A DNA stretch of 64,000 nt from Longispora albida DSM 44784 (GCF_000379825.1 NZ_KB903817.1:101650-165649); one strand, 5' to 3'; counted from the first letter of the stretch, positions 1 through 8,870 are shown. A program made the numbers and translations. Notes: generated by a model from the sequence alone, not told the origin.

Positions 1-262
1 GGTCGACGTCGTCCTGCTGTGGTGGCGTGACGGCGACGGCGACCTGGTCGAGACGCTCATCGACGCGCTCGGGCCGCTCGCGGAGGACGGTGTCGTCTGG
101 CTGCTCACCCCGAAGTCGGGCCGTGACGGTCACGTCGAGCCGAGCGACATCTCCGAGGCGGCCCCGACAGCAGGCCTCCAGCAGACCTCGACGCTGAACG
201 CCGGCAAGGACTGGGCGGCGGCCAAGCTGGTCACCCCGAGGTCCCCGAAGAAGCAGCGCTAG
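1..262 (+). CDS. DUF3052 family protein, C-terminal part
   Basis: This is the last 86 or so codons of a gene entering from the left edge, open in frame from base 2 and ending at a TAG at 260-262. The readable part (LLWWRDGDGDL, then GVVWLLTPKSGRDGHVEPSD, then LQQTSTLNAGKDWAAAKLV) matches actinobacterial DUF3052 proteins, a small family of unknown function often found beside ahpE. The stop shares one base with the GTG start of the peroxiredoxin gene, so the two are probably co-transcribed and translationally coupled. The start lies outside the window. Confidence 0.8.
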   Translation, partial: VDVVLLWWRDGDGDLVETLIDALGPLAEDGVVWLLTPKSGRDGHVEPSDISEAAPTAGLQQTSTLNAGKDWAAAKLVTPRSPKKQR

Positions 263-720
263 TGCTCCAGCCGGGCCACGCGGCTCCCGACTTCACGACC
301 AGGGATCAGAACCACCAGGAGGTCACCCTCTCGTCGTACCGCGGCGGCAGGTGCGTGCTCCTGGTGTTCTACCCGCTGGCGTTCAGCGGGATCTGCTCCG
401 GTGAGCTGGCCGCGATCCAGGCCGGGCTCGGCGACTTCCAGAACGAGCGCGTGCAGGTCCTCACGGTCAGCGTGGACTCGCACTTCGCGCACAAGGTGTG
501 GCAGCAGCGGGAGGGCTTCGGCTTCCCGTTGCTGGCGGACTTCTGGCCGCACGGGGCGATCGCTTCCTCGTACGGCGTGTTCGACGAGACCAGGGGCGTG
601 GCCGGCCGGGGCACCTTCCTGGTCGACCGGGCCGGGATCATCCGCTACGCGGCCCTGACCCCGATCGGCGAGCCGCGTGACCCGGCAGCGTGGCGGGAGG
701 CGCTGGCCGAGCATGGATAA
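262..720 (+). CDS. ahpE: AhpE-type 1-Cys peroxiredoxin
   Basis: The 152-residue protein reduces peroxides and peroxynitrite in the cytoplasm using a peroxidatic cysteine. The motif FYPLAFSGICSGEL places that cysteine at residue 45, the same position as in mycobacterial AhpE; Ser42 stands where many peroxiredoxins have Thr. GTFLVDRAGIIRY near residues 115-128 supplies the conserved Arg strand. The GTG start overlaps the stop of the DUF3052 gene by one base, and its own stop lies inside the start of the downstream methyltransferase gene. Residue 31 is a second Cys, but no canonical resolving-Cys motif is visible. Confidence 0.9.
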   Translation: MLQPGHAAPDFTTRDQNHQEVTLSSYRGGRCVLLVFYPLAFSGICSGELAAIQAGLGDFQNERVQVLTVSVDSHFAHKVWQQREGFGFPLLADFWPHGAIASSYGVFDETRGVAGRGTFLVDRAGIIRYAALTPIGEPRDPAAWREALAEHG

Positions 721-1528
721 GCGCTCCCCGAAGGACACCTTCATCACCGTGTACGGGCGGATGCCCGTCCTCGCGATCCTGGAGGACCCGGCCCGCGAGG
801 TCGACAAGCTCGTCATCGCGGAAGGCTCACGCGGCGACAACCTGGGCCGGATCCTCGACCTGGCCAAGCGGCGCGGCGTCCCCGTCAGGTACGCCTCGGC
901 GCACCGGGTGAAGCTGCTGGCCGGCAACGGCAAGCACGACCAGGGCGTGATCGCTGACGTGGTCGCGCCGGGCATGCGCACGCTGGCCGAGTTCGTGGAC
1001 AGCGCGGCGGCGCGGTGCAGCGTGCTCGTCCTCGACGGCGTGAACAACCCGTCCAACGTGGGCATGATCCTGCGTACCGCGACGGCGGCCGGCCTGTCCG
1101 GCATCGTCCTCCCGCACGTCGGCTCCCCGGCGATCGACCCGCTCGTCATCAAAGCCTCGGCCGGGGTGGCGTTCAGCGCGCCGATCGTGCGGAGCGGCAC
1201 GGGCGCCGAGGCCGTACGCGAGCTGCGCGAGGCGGGCTTCGCCACGTTCGGGCTGGCCGGCGACGGCCGGTCCACCCTGTACCAGGCGCAGTTCCCGTCC
1301 CGCTCGGCCTTCGTGCTGGGCAACGAGACCGAAGGCGTGTCACCGGACACCGCGAAGCACATCGACGAATGGCTGTCGATTCCGATGGCGGGCGGCGTCG
1401 AGTCCCTGAACGTCGCGAGCGCGGCGGCCGTCCTCTGCTTCGACCTCGTCCGCCGCGACCAGGAGCCTGTAACTGTGGCTCCCCGTCGTCCGATCCCCTC
1501 GGCGACCCGCCGCCTCCGCCGTTCCTAA
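713..1528 (+). CDS. TrmH/SpoU family RNA 2'-O-methyltransferase
   Basis: The 271-residue protein has an N-terminal substrate-binding domain (about 1-100) and a SPOUT methyltransferase domain with the three family motifs: NNPSNVGMILRTA, GNETEGVS and IPMAGGVESLNVASAAA, the last two forming the trefoil-knot SAM site. These enzymes 2'-O-methylate tRNA or rRNA; the exact target cannot be read from sequence. I chose the ATG at 713, which overlaps the ahpE stop, over an in-frame ATG at 677 that would run far into ahpE. The tRNA-Val gene lies 162 bp downstream. Confidence 0.88.
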   Translation: MDKRSPKDTFITVYGRMPVLAILEDPAREVDKLVIAEGSRGDNLGRILDLAKRRGVPVRYASAHRVKLLAGNGKHDQGVIADVVAPGMRTLAEFVDSAAARCSVLVLDGVNNPSNVGMILRTATAAGLSGIVLPHVGSPAIDPLVIKASAGVAFSAPIVRSGTGAEAVRELREAGFATFGLAGDGRSTLYQAQFPSRSAFVLGNETEGVSPDTAKHIDEWLSIPMAGGVESLNVASAAAVLCFDLVRRDQEPVTVAPRRPIPSATRRLRRS

Positions 1529-1690
1529 CCCAGTTCGAGGCTCGTGACGCCGTAGAGCCCGCCGCGGTCGATGCCGGTTCGTGTCTGCCAAACCGGTACA
1601 TTCTTCCGGGCAATCGGGAACCAGGATGCGCCGGGCTGGGGGAGCCCCGTAGGGTGGTCATCGCGTGAACTAGAGTGTCGTTCGCGCTGC

Positions 1691-1762
1691 GGGCGCGTAG
1701 CTCAGTGGGAGAGCATCCGCCTTACAAGCGGAGGGTCGGGGGTTCGAAACCCTCCGCGCCCA
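1691..1762 (+). tRNA. tRNA-Val(TAC)
   Basis: The cloverleaf folds fully: acceptor GGGCGCG with CGCGCCC, D stem GCTC/GAGC, anticodon stem TCCGC/GCGGA around loop CTTACAA (anticodon TAC, reads GUA), T loop TTCGAAA, discriminator A. CCA is not encoded. Confidence 0.95.
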
Positions 1763-1773
1763 CCCGTAGCACC

Positions 1774-1810
1774 GAAGGGCCGGCCAGGGGAAAACCCTGG
1801 TCGGTCCTTC
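1774..1810 (+). terminator. Hairpin after tRNA-Val
   Basis: An imperfect inverted repeat (GAAGG-CCGGCCAGGG against CCCTGG-CGG-CCTTC) with an A-rich loop follows the tRNA within 12 bases. There is no strong U tract, as is common for actinobacterial terminators. Confidence 0.6.
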
Positions 1811-1965
1811 GCTGTTTCCCCGGCTGTGCGACCGCGCGCTGACGGGTGACACGTATGCGCTGACCCGCCGGGAGCTGGGTTGCTTGCCCGGGGTTGCGGG
1901 GTTGTCCTAGCATCTGCGTTCAGTCGGCCGGGGGGATTGCCGCCCGCTGGGGGTGGCGCCGGTCG

Positions 1966-2086
1966 GTACCGCCGAGTCGCCAGCACTGGTGATCCGGGGA
2001 ACCAAGGTAGTGGGGTGAATCCGCAGGTCACCTGCGGTAGGGCGATCTTCCCGCCCGAATCCGTCAGCTCACCTGGTAGGCGGGAA
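1966..2086 (+). promoter_or_regulatory. c-di-AMP (ydaO/yuaA) riboswitch
   Basis: The leader of the downstream wall-protein gene carries the ydaO core: GGGGTGAATCC near 2012-2022 and CCCGAATCCGTCAGCTCACC near 2053-2072, closed by a P1 helix CCGCC (1969-1973) with GGCGG (2079-2083). In actinobacteria this class binds cyclic di-AMP and usually represses wall-hydrolase genes such as rpf and nlpC/P60. The rest of the gene-free stretch 1763-2109 holds only the tRNA hairpin and presumably the promoter. Boundaries are approximate. Confidence 0.88.
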
Positions 2087-2109
2087 GCGGAAGAAAGGCT
2101 CGTGCTGTC

Positions 2110-3099
2110 TTGCGGTCACCCGCACGTTTGGCTGCGCTCCTCGTCATGGTCGCGGTCGCTGGGCTGCTGAGTGTCACCCCCGCGAGCGCTGAGCCGGAGG
2201 GCGGCACCCCGGCGCTGCGGTCGGCGTTGTCGGCCGCCTCGCAGAGGTACCAGGACGCCCGTGTCAAGATCACGGAGTCGCGGAAGCGCCAGCAGGAACT
2301 GTCCACTCAGATCACCCAGACCCAGGGCCGGGTGGACGCGCTGCGCAAGGTGGTCGGGCTGCTGGCCGCCGAGCAGTACAAGGGCACTGGGCGCGGTCAG
2401 CTCCAGGTCTTCCTCAACAGTGAGTCGCTGTCGGGTTTCCTCGACACGGCGACCCTGATGCGGTACCTGTCGATGCGTGACGGCAAGGCCGTCGAGGACC
2501 TGCGGATCGAGCAGGGCAAGCTGGACGAGCAGCGCAAGCAGCTCGACGCGGCGATCCTCGTCCAGGACACCGAGCTGAACGCGCTGCGCAAGAGCCAGGA
2601 CGAAGCGCTGAAGGCCCTGCGGAAAGCTGGCGGCGGCGACCCGACCCTCGGCTTCGGTGACCTGCCGGCGAACGCGACGCCGGCCCCGCGCAACGCCAGC
2701 GGCGGCTTCTCGTCCGAGGGCTGCACCGTGAAGGACCCGACGACCAGCGGTTGCCTGTCGCCGAGGACGCTGCACGCGTACAACGAGGTGCGCAAGGCCG
2801 GATTCAGCAGGTACACGGCGTGCTACCGGTCGACAGAGGACGGCTACGAGCACCCGCGCGGCCGGGCCTGCGACTTCGCCGCCGCGCCGAACGGTTTCAG
2901 CGGGCAGGCGTACGGCGGCGACAAGGAGTATGGCAACAAGCTCGCCGCCTGGCTCATCGGCAACTCGGAGCGGCTGGGCGTGCTGTACGTGATCTGGTAC
3001 CGCCAGATCTGGATGCCCGGCATGGGCTGGCGCTCATACTCCGGCTACGGCGGCCCCTCGGCTGAGCACACCGACCACGTGCACCTGTCCATCCGCTAG
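2110..3099 (+). CDS. Secreted coiled-coil protein with M15/VanY-like C-terminal domain
   Basis: The 329-residue product has a Sec signal peptide (about 1-28, ending TPASA), a Lys/Gln/Arg-rich coiled coil (about 35-180), a short linker, and a C-terminal domain with paired cysteines and a terminal HTDHVHLS motif like the metal-binding HxH of D-Ala-D-Ala carboxypeptidase-type peptidases. Related actinobacterial proteins are thought to be wall hydrolases, so this one probably acts outside the membrane on peptidoglycan. The start is a TTG at 2110 preceded by AAGAAAGG. The c-di-AMP riboswitch lies 24 bp upstream, tying it to osmotic or wall homeostasis. Peptidase activity is inferred, not proven. 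Confidence 0.78.
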   Translation: MRSPARLAALLVMVAVAGLLSVTPASAEPEGGTPALRSALSAASQRYQDARVKITESRKRQQELSTQITQTQGRVDALRKVVGLLAAEQYKGTGRGQLQVFLNSESLSGFLDTATLMRYLSMRDGKAVEDLRIEQGKLDEQRKQLDAAILVQDTELNALRKSQDEALKALRKAGGGDPTLGFGDLPANATPAPRNASGGFSSEGCTVKDPTTSGCLSPRTLHAYNEVRKAGFSRYTACYRSTEDGYEHPRGRACDFAAAPNGFSGQAYGGDKEYGNKLAAWLIGNSERLGVLYVIWYRQIWMPGMGWRSYSGYGGPSAEHTDHVHLSIR

Positions 3100-4187
3100 T
3101 CGGCCACTCTCACTTCCCGGGCGTCGTCCTCCGGGTACATGAAGGCCAGCAGCCGCTCCGCCTCGTCCTCGACGGCGGCCCGGCCTGCCCGGCCGAGCGG
3201 GTGCAGTGGCTCGATCGTCAGCGCGGAGCCCTTGGTCGACCAGACCCCGTGGACGAAACCGTCCACTGTGTACATGGGTACGCCACCGGAGGCGGCCCGC
3301 GCGAACCGGCGGCGGATGTCCTCGGTCATCATCCGGGTCCGGTCGCGGTACCCGAGCAGCGCGTTGTCGAACGCCGGCAGGAAACGGACCGGCACGGGCA
3401 GGTCCGGGTCGGCGATCGGCGCGCCCGGCAGGTCGAAGAGTTCCCGGCCGTCCTGGTCGTGCCAGACCTGAAGCCTCGGGCGGAGCCTCTCGACGATCTC
3501 GCGGAGCCTGGTCACCCCGGCCCACGCCTGGATGTCCATCACGCCGGCCGGCCCGAAAGCCGCGAGGTACCGCAGGATCATCGTCTCCGGCCGCGCCCCG
3601 ATCATCGGCTCCCCGAGCCACTCCTCGGCCAGCGCCACCGAGATCCGCCGGCTCGCCCAGGAACCCCACGAGCCGCACGCCGGATCGTGCACGAGCGGCA
3701 GCAGCAGCTCCACGGTGTCGGCGAGCCGCTTGGCGTGCCTGCCGGGGAACGTGACAGCCAGCCGCTTGCCGAGCTCGGTCCGGGGGAGTGGCTGCTCGCC
3801 GGTCAGGGCACTGTGCCCGGCCGTGGCCAGCGCGCCGAGGTCGAGGCCGCGGATCTCGTCCAGGTACCACGGATGCTTCAGCGCCGCCTCGACGATGGCC
3901 GTGACGGACGGCCGCAGCCAGCGGAAGTCCTCGCTGGCCGCGACGTGGACCGTCCGGCGGATCATCGTGGACCGCACGACGCTACGGTCGTCGAGCAGTT
4001 CCTGGAGCTGTTTCCTGGCGAAGCCGTCCACCCTGGACCAGAGCGCGACGTACGGCCAGTTCGGCTCCTGGCCCTGCACCGCCACCAGGTGCCTGATCAC
4101 GTCCAGCGGGGCGGTGCTCGTCCGCTCGGCCAGGTACTGCCTGGTCAGCAGGGTCCGGTTCAGGCCACGGAGGCTGATGGTCGACAT
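3096..4187 (-). CDS. Winged-helix DNA-binding protein, AlkZ/YcaQ-like (HTH_42)
   Basis: The 363-residue protein belongs to the winged-helix family that includes the DNA glycosylase AlkZ and many uncharacterised actinobacterial members (COG3214 type). The N-terminus (LRGLNRTLLTRQYLAER) and HLVAVQGQEPNWPYVALWSR are typical, as is the RSTMIRRTVHVA strand before the winged domains. AlkZ proper uses a QxQ/QxD catalytic motif; the VQGQE near residue 34-38 could correspond, but I would not call glycosylase activity from this. It is convergent with the riboswitch-controlled gene and overlaps its end by 4 bp. Confidence 0.78.
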   Translation of the reverse strand: MSTISLRGLNRTLLTRQYLAERTSTAPLDVIRHLVAVQGQEPNWPYVALWSRVDGFARKQLQELLDDRSVVRSTMIRRTVHVAASEDFRWLRPSVTAIVEAALKHPWYLDEIRGLDLGALATAGHSALTGEQPLPRTELGKRLAVTFPGRHAKRLADTVELLLPLVHDPACGSWGSWASRRISVALAEEWLGEPMIGARPETMILRYLAAFGPAGVMDIQAWAGVTRLREIVERLRPRLQVWHDQDGRELFDLPGAPIADPDLPVPVRFLPAFDNALLGYRDRTRMMTEDIRRRFARAASGGVPMYTVDGFVHGVWSTKGSALTIEPLHPLGRAGRAAVEDEAERLLAFMYPEDDAREVRVAD

Positions 4188-4203
4188 AGGACCCCTGTAT
4201 ACC

Positions 4204-4896
4204 TCAGTGGGCGTGGTACTGGTGAACGACGGCGTGTCCCTTGCCCTTGCCGATCAGCCAGCGGTTCACCGGCACCGTGACCACGAACGCGATCGCCAGG
4301 GCTCCCGCGAGGCTGCCCCAGAACACGGGGCTGGCCAGGCCGGCCTCCATCGCGCCGGGGATCACCATCATCGCCGCGTTGTCGATGATCTCCATGACGA
4401 TGATCGACACGGTGTCGGCGGCGAGCGCCACGCCGATCGCCGTCCGCAGCGGCAGCCCGGCCCGCAGCACCGGGAGCATGGTCAGCGAGTAGCCGAACAC
4501 GAAGGCGAGCGCGACAGCGAGGCCGACAGTCGGCCAGTTCGACCAGCCGAGCGCCGTGCCGATCACCATGCCGAGGACCTCGCCGATCGCGCAGCCGGTG
4601 AGGCAGTGCAGCGTGGCCGAGGCGGCCATCCGCCACGAGACCGGAGCCCCGCCACCGTGAGCCCCGTGCCCGTGATGCTCGTGCCCTGCGTGGTTCTCGT
4701 GTCCCGTGTGAGTCCCGTGGTGTTCATGAGCCGTGTGGTTCTCGTGCCCGGTGTGCTCACCGCTGTGGGAGCTGTGAGCGCCGTGCTCGCCTTCGTGAGC
4801 CCCATGACCCTCGTGCGGCCCGGCCCCGGCTTCGGTTCCGGCTCCGGAAGCCGTGCGGGAGCTGGTGTGGTGGTGCTGGTGCGAGTTGTGGTCCAT
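4204..4896 (-). CDS. His-rich DUF4396 membrane protein, probable copper-regulon member
   Basis: The 230-residue protein starts with about 90 residues very rich in His, Gly and Glu (repeats such as HENHAGHEHHG), then has about four hydrophobic helices of DUF4396 type and ends in HAVVHQYHAH. The family is of unknown function. The histidine tail suggests metal binding, and a 17-bp CsoR-like palindrome lies 67 bp upstream of the start, so it is probably induced by copper with copZ-copA. A role in membrane copper handling is my inference. It has its own promoter region, 114 bp downstream of csoR on the same strand. Confidence 0.82.
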   Translation of the reverse strand: MDHNSHQHHHTSSRTASGAGTEAGAGPHEGHGAHEGEHGAHSSHSGEHTGHENHTAHEHHGTHTGHENHAGHEHHGHGAHGGGAPVSWRMAASATLHCLTGCAIGEVLGMVIGTALGWSNWPTVGLAVALAFVFGYSLTMLPVLRAGLPLRTAIGVALAADTVSIIVMEIIDNAAMMVIPGAMEAGLASPVFWGSLAGALAIAFVVTVPVNRWLIGKGKGHAVVHQYHAH

Positions 4897-4962
4897 GACA
4901 GGTCTCCCGCTTTCCGGCGTTCGGGGCCCGGAGTCCGTTCTTGCCCCGGGCGCCGGATCAAC

Positions 4963-4979
4963 ATACCCCCTGGGGGTAT
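4963..4979. promoter_or_regulatory. CsoR-type operator upstream of the DUF4396 gene
   Basis: This is a perfect inverted repeat, ATACCCCC-T-GGGGGTAT, the known form of CsoR binding sites. It lies in the leader of the His-rich DUF4396 gene. Confidence 0.8.
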
Positions 4980-5010
4980 CTTGCGCAAGATCAAATTTTC
5001 GGGGGCCCGG

Positions 5011-5301
5011 TCAGCCCCGCTTCATCAGCCTGCCGACCGCCGCCATCATCTCCGTGGCCAGCTCATCCGTCTTGCCTTCCGCCGCGGACTGGTGCAGGCA
5101 GTGCCGGGCGTGGCCGTCGAGCAGGCCGAGGCCGACCTTGTCCAGGGCGGCCTGGACCGCAGAGATCTGGGTGAGGATGTCGATGCACCACCTGTCGTCC
5201 TCCACCATGCGCTCAATGCCTCTGACCTGGCCTTCGATCCGCCGGAGCCGGGCGAGAAGCTGGTCCTTGGTAGCGGAGTACCCGCGGGTGGGAGTCGTCA
5301 T
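5011..5301 (-). CDS. csoR: CsoR-family Cu(I)-sensing repressor
   Basis: The 96-residue all-helical DUF156 protein carries the copper-sensing triad Cys39, His64 and Cys68 with the same spacing as mycobacterial CsoR (C-x24-H-x3-C). CsoR represses copper export genes and leaves DNA when Cu(I) binds. I chose the ATG at 5301 (MTTPTRGYSATKDQ); an upstream in-frame extension would run across the operators. It is divergent from copZ-copA, with two operator-like palindromes in the 103-bp shared region, so it probably also controls itself. Confidence 0.93.
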   Translation of the reverse strand: MTTPTRGYSATKDQLLARLRRIEGQVRGIERMVEDDRWCIDILTQISAVQAALDKVGLGLLDGHARHCLHQSAAEGKTDELATEMMAAVGRLMKRG

Positions 5302-5317
5302 GCGGCCAAGGATACCC

Positions 5318-5333
5318 AACCCCCGGGGGGTAT
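5318..5333. promoter_or_regulatory. CsoR-type operator (csoR-proximal)
   Basis: AACCCCCGGGGGGTAT, a slightly degenerate copy of the CsoR palindrome, lies 17 bp upstream of the csoR start. Confidence 0.7.
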
Positions 5334-5354
5334 GGTACGGTCGAACGCGACCCG

Positions 5355-5371
5355 ATACCCCCGGTGGGTAT
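5355..5371. promoter_or_regulatory. CsoR-type operator (copZ-proximal)
   Basis: ATACCCCCGGTGGGTAT is a near-palindrome 33 bp upstream of the copZ start and 21 bp from the other operator, so the two sites probably cover both divergent promoters. Confidence 0.75.
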
Positions 5372-5404
5372 GCTGGGGAGAGCGACAGCAGAGAGGGCGA
5401 GCAG

Positions 5405-5611
5405 ATGATCACCACCACGTACCAGGTTCAGGGCATGACGTGCGGCCACTGCGTGAACGCGGTCAGCACCGAGGTCGGCAGCCTGGCCGGAGTGACGCAG
5501 GTCGCGGTCGACCTGGCGAGCGGCGCGGTCACGGTGACCAGCGACGCCCCGCTCACCCAGGAGGCGGTGGCCGCGGCCGTCGACGAGGCCGGCTACGAGC
5601 TGGCCGGCTGA
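5405..5611 (+). CDS. copZ: Copper chaperone CopZ
   Basis: The 68-residue heavy-metal-associated domain has the Cu(I)-binding loop GMTCGHC at residues 10-16 and the usual ferredoxin-like fold pattern (VAVDLASGAVTV, AAVDEAGYEL). CopZ carries Cu(I) in the cytoplasm to CopA and can load CsoR. ATG 5405 is preceded by GAGGGCGAGC. It is the first gene after the divergent operator region and lies 45 bp before copA. Confidence 0.93.
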   Translation: MITTTYQVQGMTCGHCVNAVSTEVGSLAGVTQVAVDLASGAVTVTSDAPLTQEAVAAAVDEAGYELAG

Positions 5612-5656
5612 GCGGGGCCTGACGTGAGCCGCGCAGGGGAGAGGGGAGTGGCAGTC

Positions 5657-7852
5657 ATGACCGGTACGGAACAGGTCGAGCTGAGCATCGGCGGCATGAC
5701 CTGTGCCTCGTGCGCGGCCCGGATCGAGAAGAAGCTGAACAAGCTCGACGGCGTCCTCGCGACCGTCAACTACGCCACGGAGAAGGCGCGCATCCAGTTC
5801 TCTCCGCAGACCACGGTCGGCGAGCTGATCGCGACCGTCGAGAAGACCGGTTACACGGCGGAGCTGCCGAAGAAGGAGCCCGAGGCCCGGGAGGCCGGCG
5901 AGCAGCATGATCCGCTGCGGGCACTGCGCGACCGGGCCGTGATCAGCGCGCTGCTGGCCATCCCCGTGATCGCGATGGCGATGGTCCCGGCGCTCCAGTT
6001 CACCTACTGGCAGTGGGCGTCGCTGACGCTCGCCGCGCCGGTGATCGTGTGGGGCGCCTGGCCGTTCCACGTGGCGACCTGGAAGAACATGAAGACCGGC
6101 ACGGCCACGATGGACACACTGGTCTCGATGGGTGTCCTGGCGGCCTTCGGCTGGTCGCTCTACGCCCTTTTCCTGGGTACCGCCGGCGAGCCCGGCATGA
6201 CCCACCCGTTCACGTTCACCGTGGACCGGCTGGCCGGAGCGGGCAACATCTATCTCGAGGTGGCGGCCGGTGTCACCACCTTCATCCTGGCCGGGCGGTA
6301 TTTCGAGCACCGGGCCAAGCGGCGGGCGGGCTCCGCACTCCGCGCGCTGCTCGAACTGGGCGCCAAGGACGTCGCCGTCCTCCGGGAGGGCAAGGAGATC
6401 CGGATTCCCGCTGACCAGCTCGCCGTCGGTGAGCTGTTCGTGGTCCGCCCCGGCGAGAAGATCGCGACGGACGGCGTGGTGGCCGAGGGTACGTCAGCCG
6501 TGGACGCCAGCCTGCTGACCGGTGAGTCCGTGCCGGTCGAGGTCGGGCCGGGTGACGCGGTGACCGGGGCGACCGTCAACGCCGGAGGACGCCTGGTCGT
6601 CCGCGCGACCCGGGTCGGAGCCGACACCCAGCTCGCCCAGATGGCCCGCCTCGTCGAGGAGGCGCAGAACGGCAAGGCGGAGGTCCAGCGGCTCGCCGAC
6701 CGGATCTCTGGCATCTTCGTCCCGATCGTGATCACGCTCGCGGTCGCGACCCTGGGCTTCTGGCTCGGTACGGGCGGCACGGCGGCAGCGGCCTTCACCG
6801 CGGCCGTGGCGGTCCTGATCATCGCGTGCCCGTGTGCGCTGGGCCTGGCCACGCCGACAGCGCTCATGGTCGGTACCGGGCGGGGCGCGCAGCTCGGCAT
6901 CCTGATCAAGGGCCCGGAGGTGCTGGAGTCGACCCGGCGGATCGACACGATCGTGCTGGACAAGACGGGTACGGTCACCACCGGCAAGATGGCGCTGGCC
7001 GAGGTCATCGCCGCTCCGGGCGAGGACAGCGACACCGTCCTGCGGTTCGCCGCCGCCGTCGAGGCCGGCTCGGAGCACCCGATCGCCCAGGCCATCGCGC
7101 ACGCGGTCCCGGACCGCCCGGCCGTCACGGCCTTCAGGAACCTGCCGGGGCTCGGCGTCCAGGGCACAGTGGACGGCCGCGAGGTGCTCGTCGGCCGCCC
7201 GAGCCTGCTGGCCGAGCACGGCATGACGCTCGACATCGGTGTACCGGACGACGGCCGGACCGTGGTCGCGGTCGGCTGGGACGGCGTGGTCCGTGGCCTG
7301 CTGGCCGTGGCGGACACGGTCAAGCCGACGTCGGCGGAGGCGATCAGCAGGCTGAAGGCGCTGGGGCTGCGCCCGGTACTGCTGACCGGCGACAACGAGA
7401 CCGTGGCCCGCGCCGTGGCCGCCGAGGTGGGCATCGGCGAGGTCATCGCCGGCGTCCTCCCCGAGGGCAAGGTGGACGTGGTCAAGCGGCTCCAGGCCGA
7501 GGGCCGGGTGGTCGCGATGGCTGGCGACGGCGTGAACGACGCGGCGGCGCTGGCGCAGGCCGACCTGGGCCTCGCGATGGGTACCGGGGCCGACGTGGCG
7601 ATCGAGGCCTCCGACCTCACCCTGGTCCGGGGCGACCTGCGGGCCACCGCGGACGCCATCAGGCTGGCGCGCGCCACCCTCCGTACCATCAAAGGGAACT
7701 TGTTCTGGGCTTTCGCCTACAACGTCGCGGCACTGCCGCTGGCCGCCGCAGGCCTGCTGAACCCGATGATCGCCGGTGCGGCCATGGCCTTCTCCTCGAT
7801 CTTCGTAGTCACCAACAGCCTCCGCCTCCGCGGATTCCAGGCAGCGAAGTAG
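5657..7852 (+). CDS. copA: Copper-exporting P1B-type ATPase CopA
   Basis: The 731-residue pump exports Cu(I) across the cytoplasmic membrane. It has one N-terminal metal-binding domain (GMTCASC, residues 13-19), transmembrane helices, the intramembrane CPC motif at residues 391-393 (P1B-1 signature), the phosphorylation motif DKTGT starting at Asp435, the nucleotide-binding HP motif in SEHPIAQ, and the hinge GDGVND near residue 623. I chose ATG 5657, 8 bp after GAGGGGAG; a GTG at 5624 in frame is possible. It forms an operon with copZ and ends at a hairpin terminator. Confidence 0.95.
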   Translation: MTGTEQVELSIGGMTCASCAARIEKKLNKLDGVLATVNYATEKARIQFSPQTTVGELIATVEKTGYTAELPKKEPEAREAGEQHDPLRALRDRAVISALLAIPVIAMAMVPALQFTYWQWASLTLAAPVIVWGAWPFHVATWKNMKTGTATMDTLVSMGVLAAFGWSLYALFLGTAGEPGMTHPFTFTVDRLAGAGNIYLEVAAGVTTFILAGRYFEHRAKRRAGSALRALLELGAKDVAVLREGKEIRIPADQLAVGELFVVRPGEKIATDGVVAEGTSAVDASLLTGESVPVEVGPGDAVTGATVNAGGRLVVRATRVGADTQLAQMARLVEEAQNGKAEVQRLADRISGIFVPIVITLAVATLGFWLGTGGTAAAAFTAAVAVLIIACPCALGLATPTALMVGTGRGAQLGILIKGPEVLESTRRIDTIVLDKTGTVTTGKMALAEVIAAPGEDSDTVLRFAAAVEAGSEHPIAQAIAHAVPDRPAVTAFRNLPGLGVQGTVDGREVLVGRPSLLAEHGMTLDIGVPDDGRTVVAVGWDGVVRGLLAVADTVKPTSAEAISRLKALGLRPVLLTGDNETVARAVAAEVGIGEVIAGVLPEGKVDVVKRLQAEGRVVAMAGDGVNDAAALAQADLGLAMGTGADVAIEASDLTLVRGDLRATADAIRLARATLRTIKGNLFWAFAYNVAALPLAAAGLLNPMIAGAAMAFSSIFVVTNSLRLRGFQAAK

Positions 7853-7870
7853 GGCAACCAGTGACGCGTA

Positions 7871-7898
7871 CGGCCCCGGGGTTCCCATCCCGGGGCCG
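7871..7898. terminator. Bidirectional terminator, copA / acetyltransferase
   Basis: A perfect 10-bp stem CGGCCCCGGG/CCCGGGGCCG with an 8-base loop sits between two convergent genes. Confidence 0.8.
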
Positions 7899-7907
7899 CC
7901 GGGCTGA

Positions 7908-8870
7908 TCAGGCGTCCGGGCTCCACGTCATCGTGAGGGCACGCTCGAAGACCGAGTAGCCGGCCCGCTCGAAAGCCTGCGCCATCGGCACGTTGCCCAG
8001 GTCGGTGGCTGCCCGGACCCGGGGAGCTCCCGCCTCGACGAGCGTCCGGGTACCCCGGGCCAGCAGGTCGGCGACGTAGCCCTGCCCGCGGTGGGCCGGC
8101 AGCACGGCGATGTAGGCGATGATGTGGTTGTACGGGTTCCTCGCCGGGATCACGAACCCGACCGGCTCCCCGGACGGCAGCGTCGCGACCTCCCACCACT
8201 CGCGCGGCGAGGCGTACCGGGCGAACTCCTGGTCGAAGTGGCTTTCCGCTGTCTCGCGCGGTGTCATGACCTGCATGTCCATCGTGGAGTACGCGTCGAG
8301 GGTGCCTTCGAGTACTTCCTCCATCAGCGGGATCAGCTCTTCGCGGCCGCCGGCCACCCGGTACGACAGCCGGCCGCTCTCCGGTGGCACCTCGGTGAGG
8401 GACGAGAAGGTCAGCCGGAGCCGTTCGACGAGCAGCCGGGCGCCCGTGCGTTCCAGCGCGGACATCAGAGCGCTGACGGTGGCGTACTCGTCCGGATCCT
8501 CGCGCCAGCCCGGCGAGACGAACCGCACGTAGTCCGGCCGCAGGTCCCCGGCCGGCAGCGCGGCGGCCAGCAGCTCGCCGGTCAGGTCGCGATGCGCGGG
8601 GTCGACGTCGAAGATGTCCAGCATGGCCGGTTCGGCGGCACCCGGAGCCGACCAGAAGCCGATCCGGCCGACGACCTTCCCGGCGCGCTCGGCGATCCAC
8701 ATCCACTCGGGACGGCGGCGGCCGACCTCAAGATCGTCGGCGAGTTCGTGGTTGAGGACGTAGGGCAGCTGGAGGAAGAGGTCGATCTCGGCAGGTGAGG
8801 TGAGCTGGCGGATCTGGGTGCGAGCCGGTTCTGCGGCGGTGGTCGTGGCGCTCAGGGTGTCAGTGCTCAT
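7908..8870 (-). CDS. Two-domain GNAT family N-acetyltransferase
   Basis: The 320-residue protein is a tandem GNAT. The C-terminal half has a clear acetyl-CoA site (VLPAHRGQGYVADLLARGTRTLVEAGAPRVRAATDLGNVPMAQAFERAGYSV); the N-terminal half is degenerate. The substrate cannot be told. I chose the ATG at 8870 (MSTDTLSA) over one 51 bp upstream, because the family similarity begins after it. It is convergent with copA and followed upstream by another small acetyltransferase-like gene on the same strand. Confidence 0.8.
   Translation of the reverse strand: MSTDTLSATTTAAEPARTQIRQLTSPAEIDLFLQLPYVLNHELADDLEVGRRRPEWMWIAERAGKVVGRIGFWSAPGAAEPAMLDIFDVDPAHRDLTGELLAAALPAGDLRPDYVRFVSPGWREDPDEYATVSALMSALERTGARLLVERLRLTFSSLTEVPPESGRLSYRVAGGREELIPLMEEVLEGTLDAYSTMDMQVMTPRETAESHFDQEFARYASPREWWEVATLPSGEPVGFVIPARNPYNHIIAYIAVLPAHRGQGYVADLLARGTRTLVEAGAPRVRAATDLGNVPMAQAFERAGYSVFERALTMTWSPDA

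Noticed and set aside
259..1362. Long minus-strand reading frame across ahpE and trmH
   Set aside because: GC-rich shadow frame; both plus-strand genes have clear family motifs.
4853..5404. N-terminal extension of copZ from 4853
   Set aside because: It would span csoR and both operators; the 68-residue CopZ is full length.
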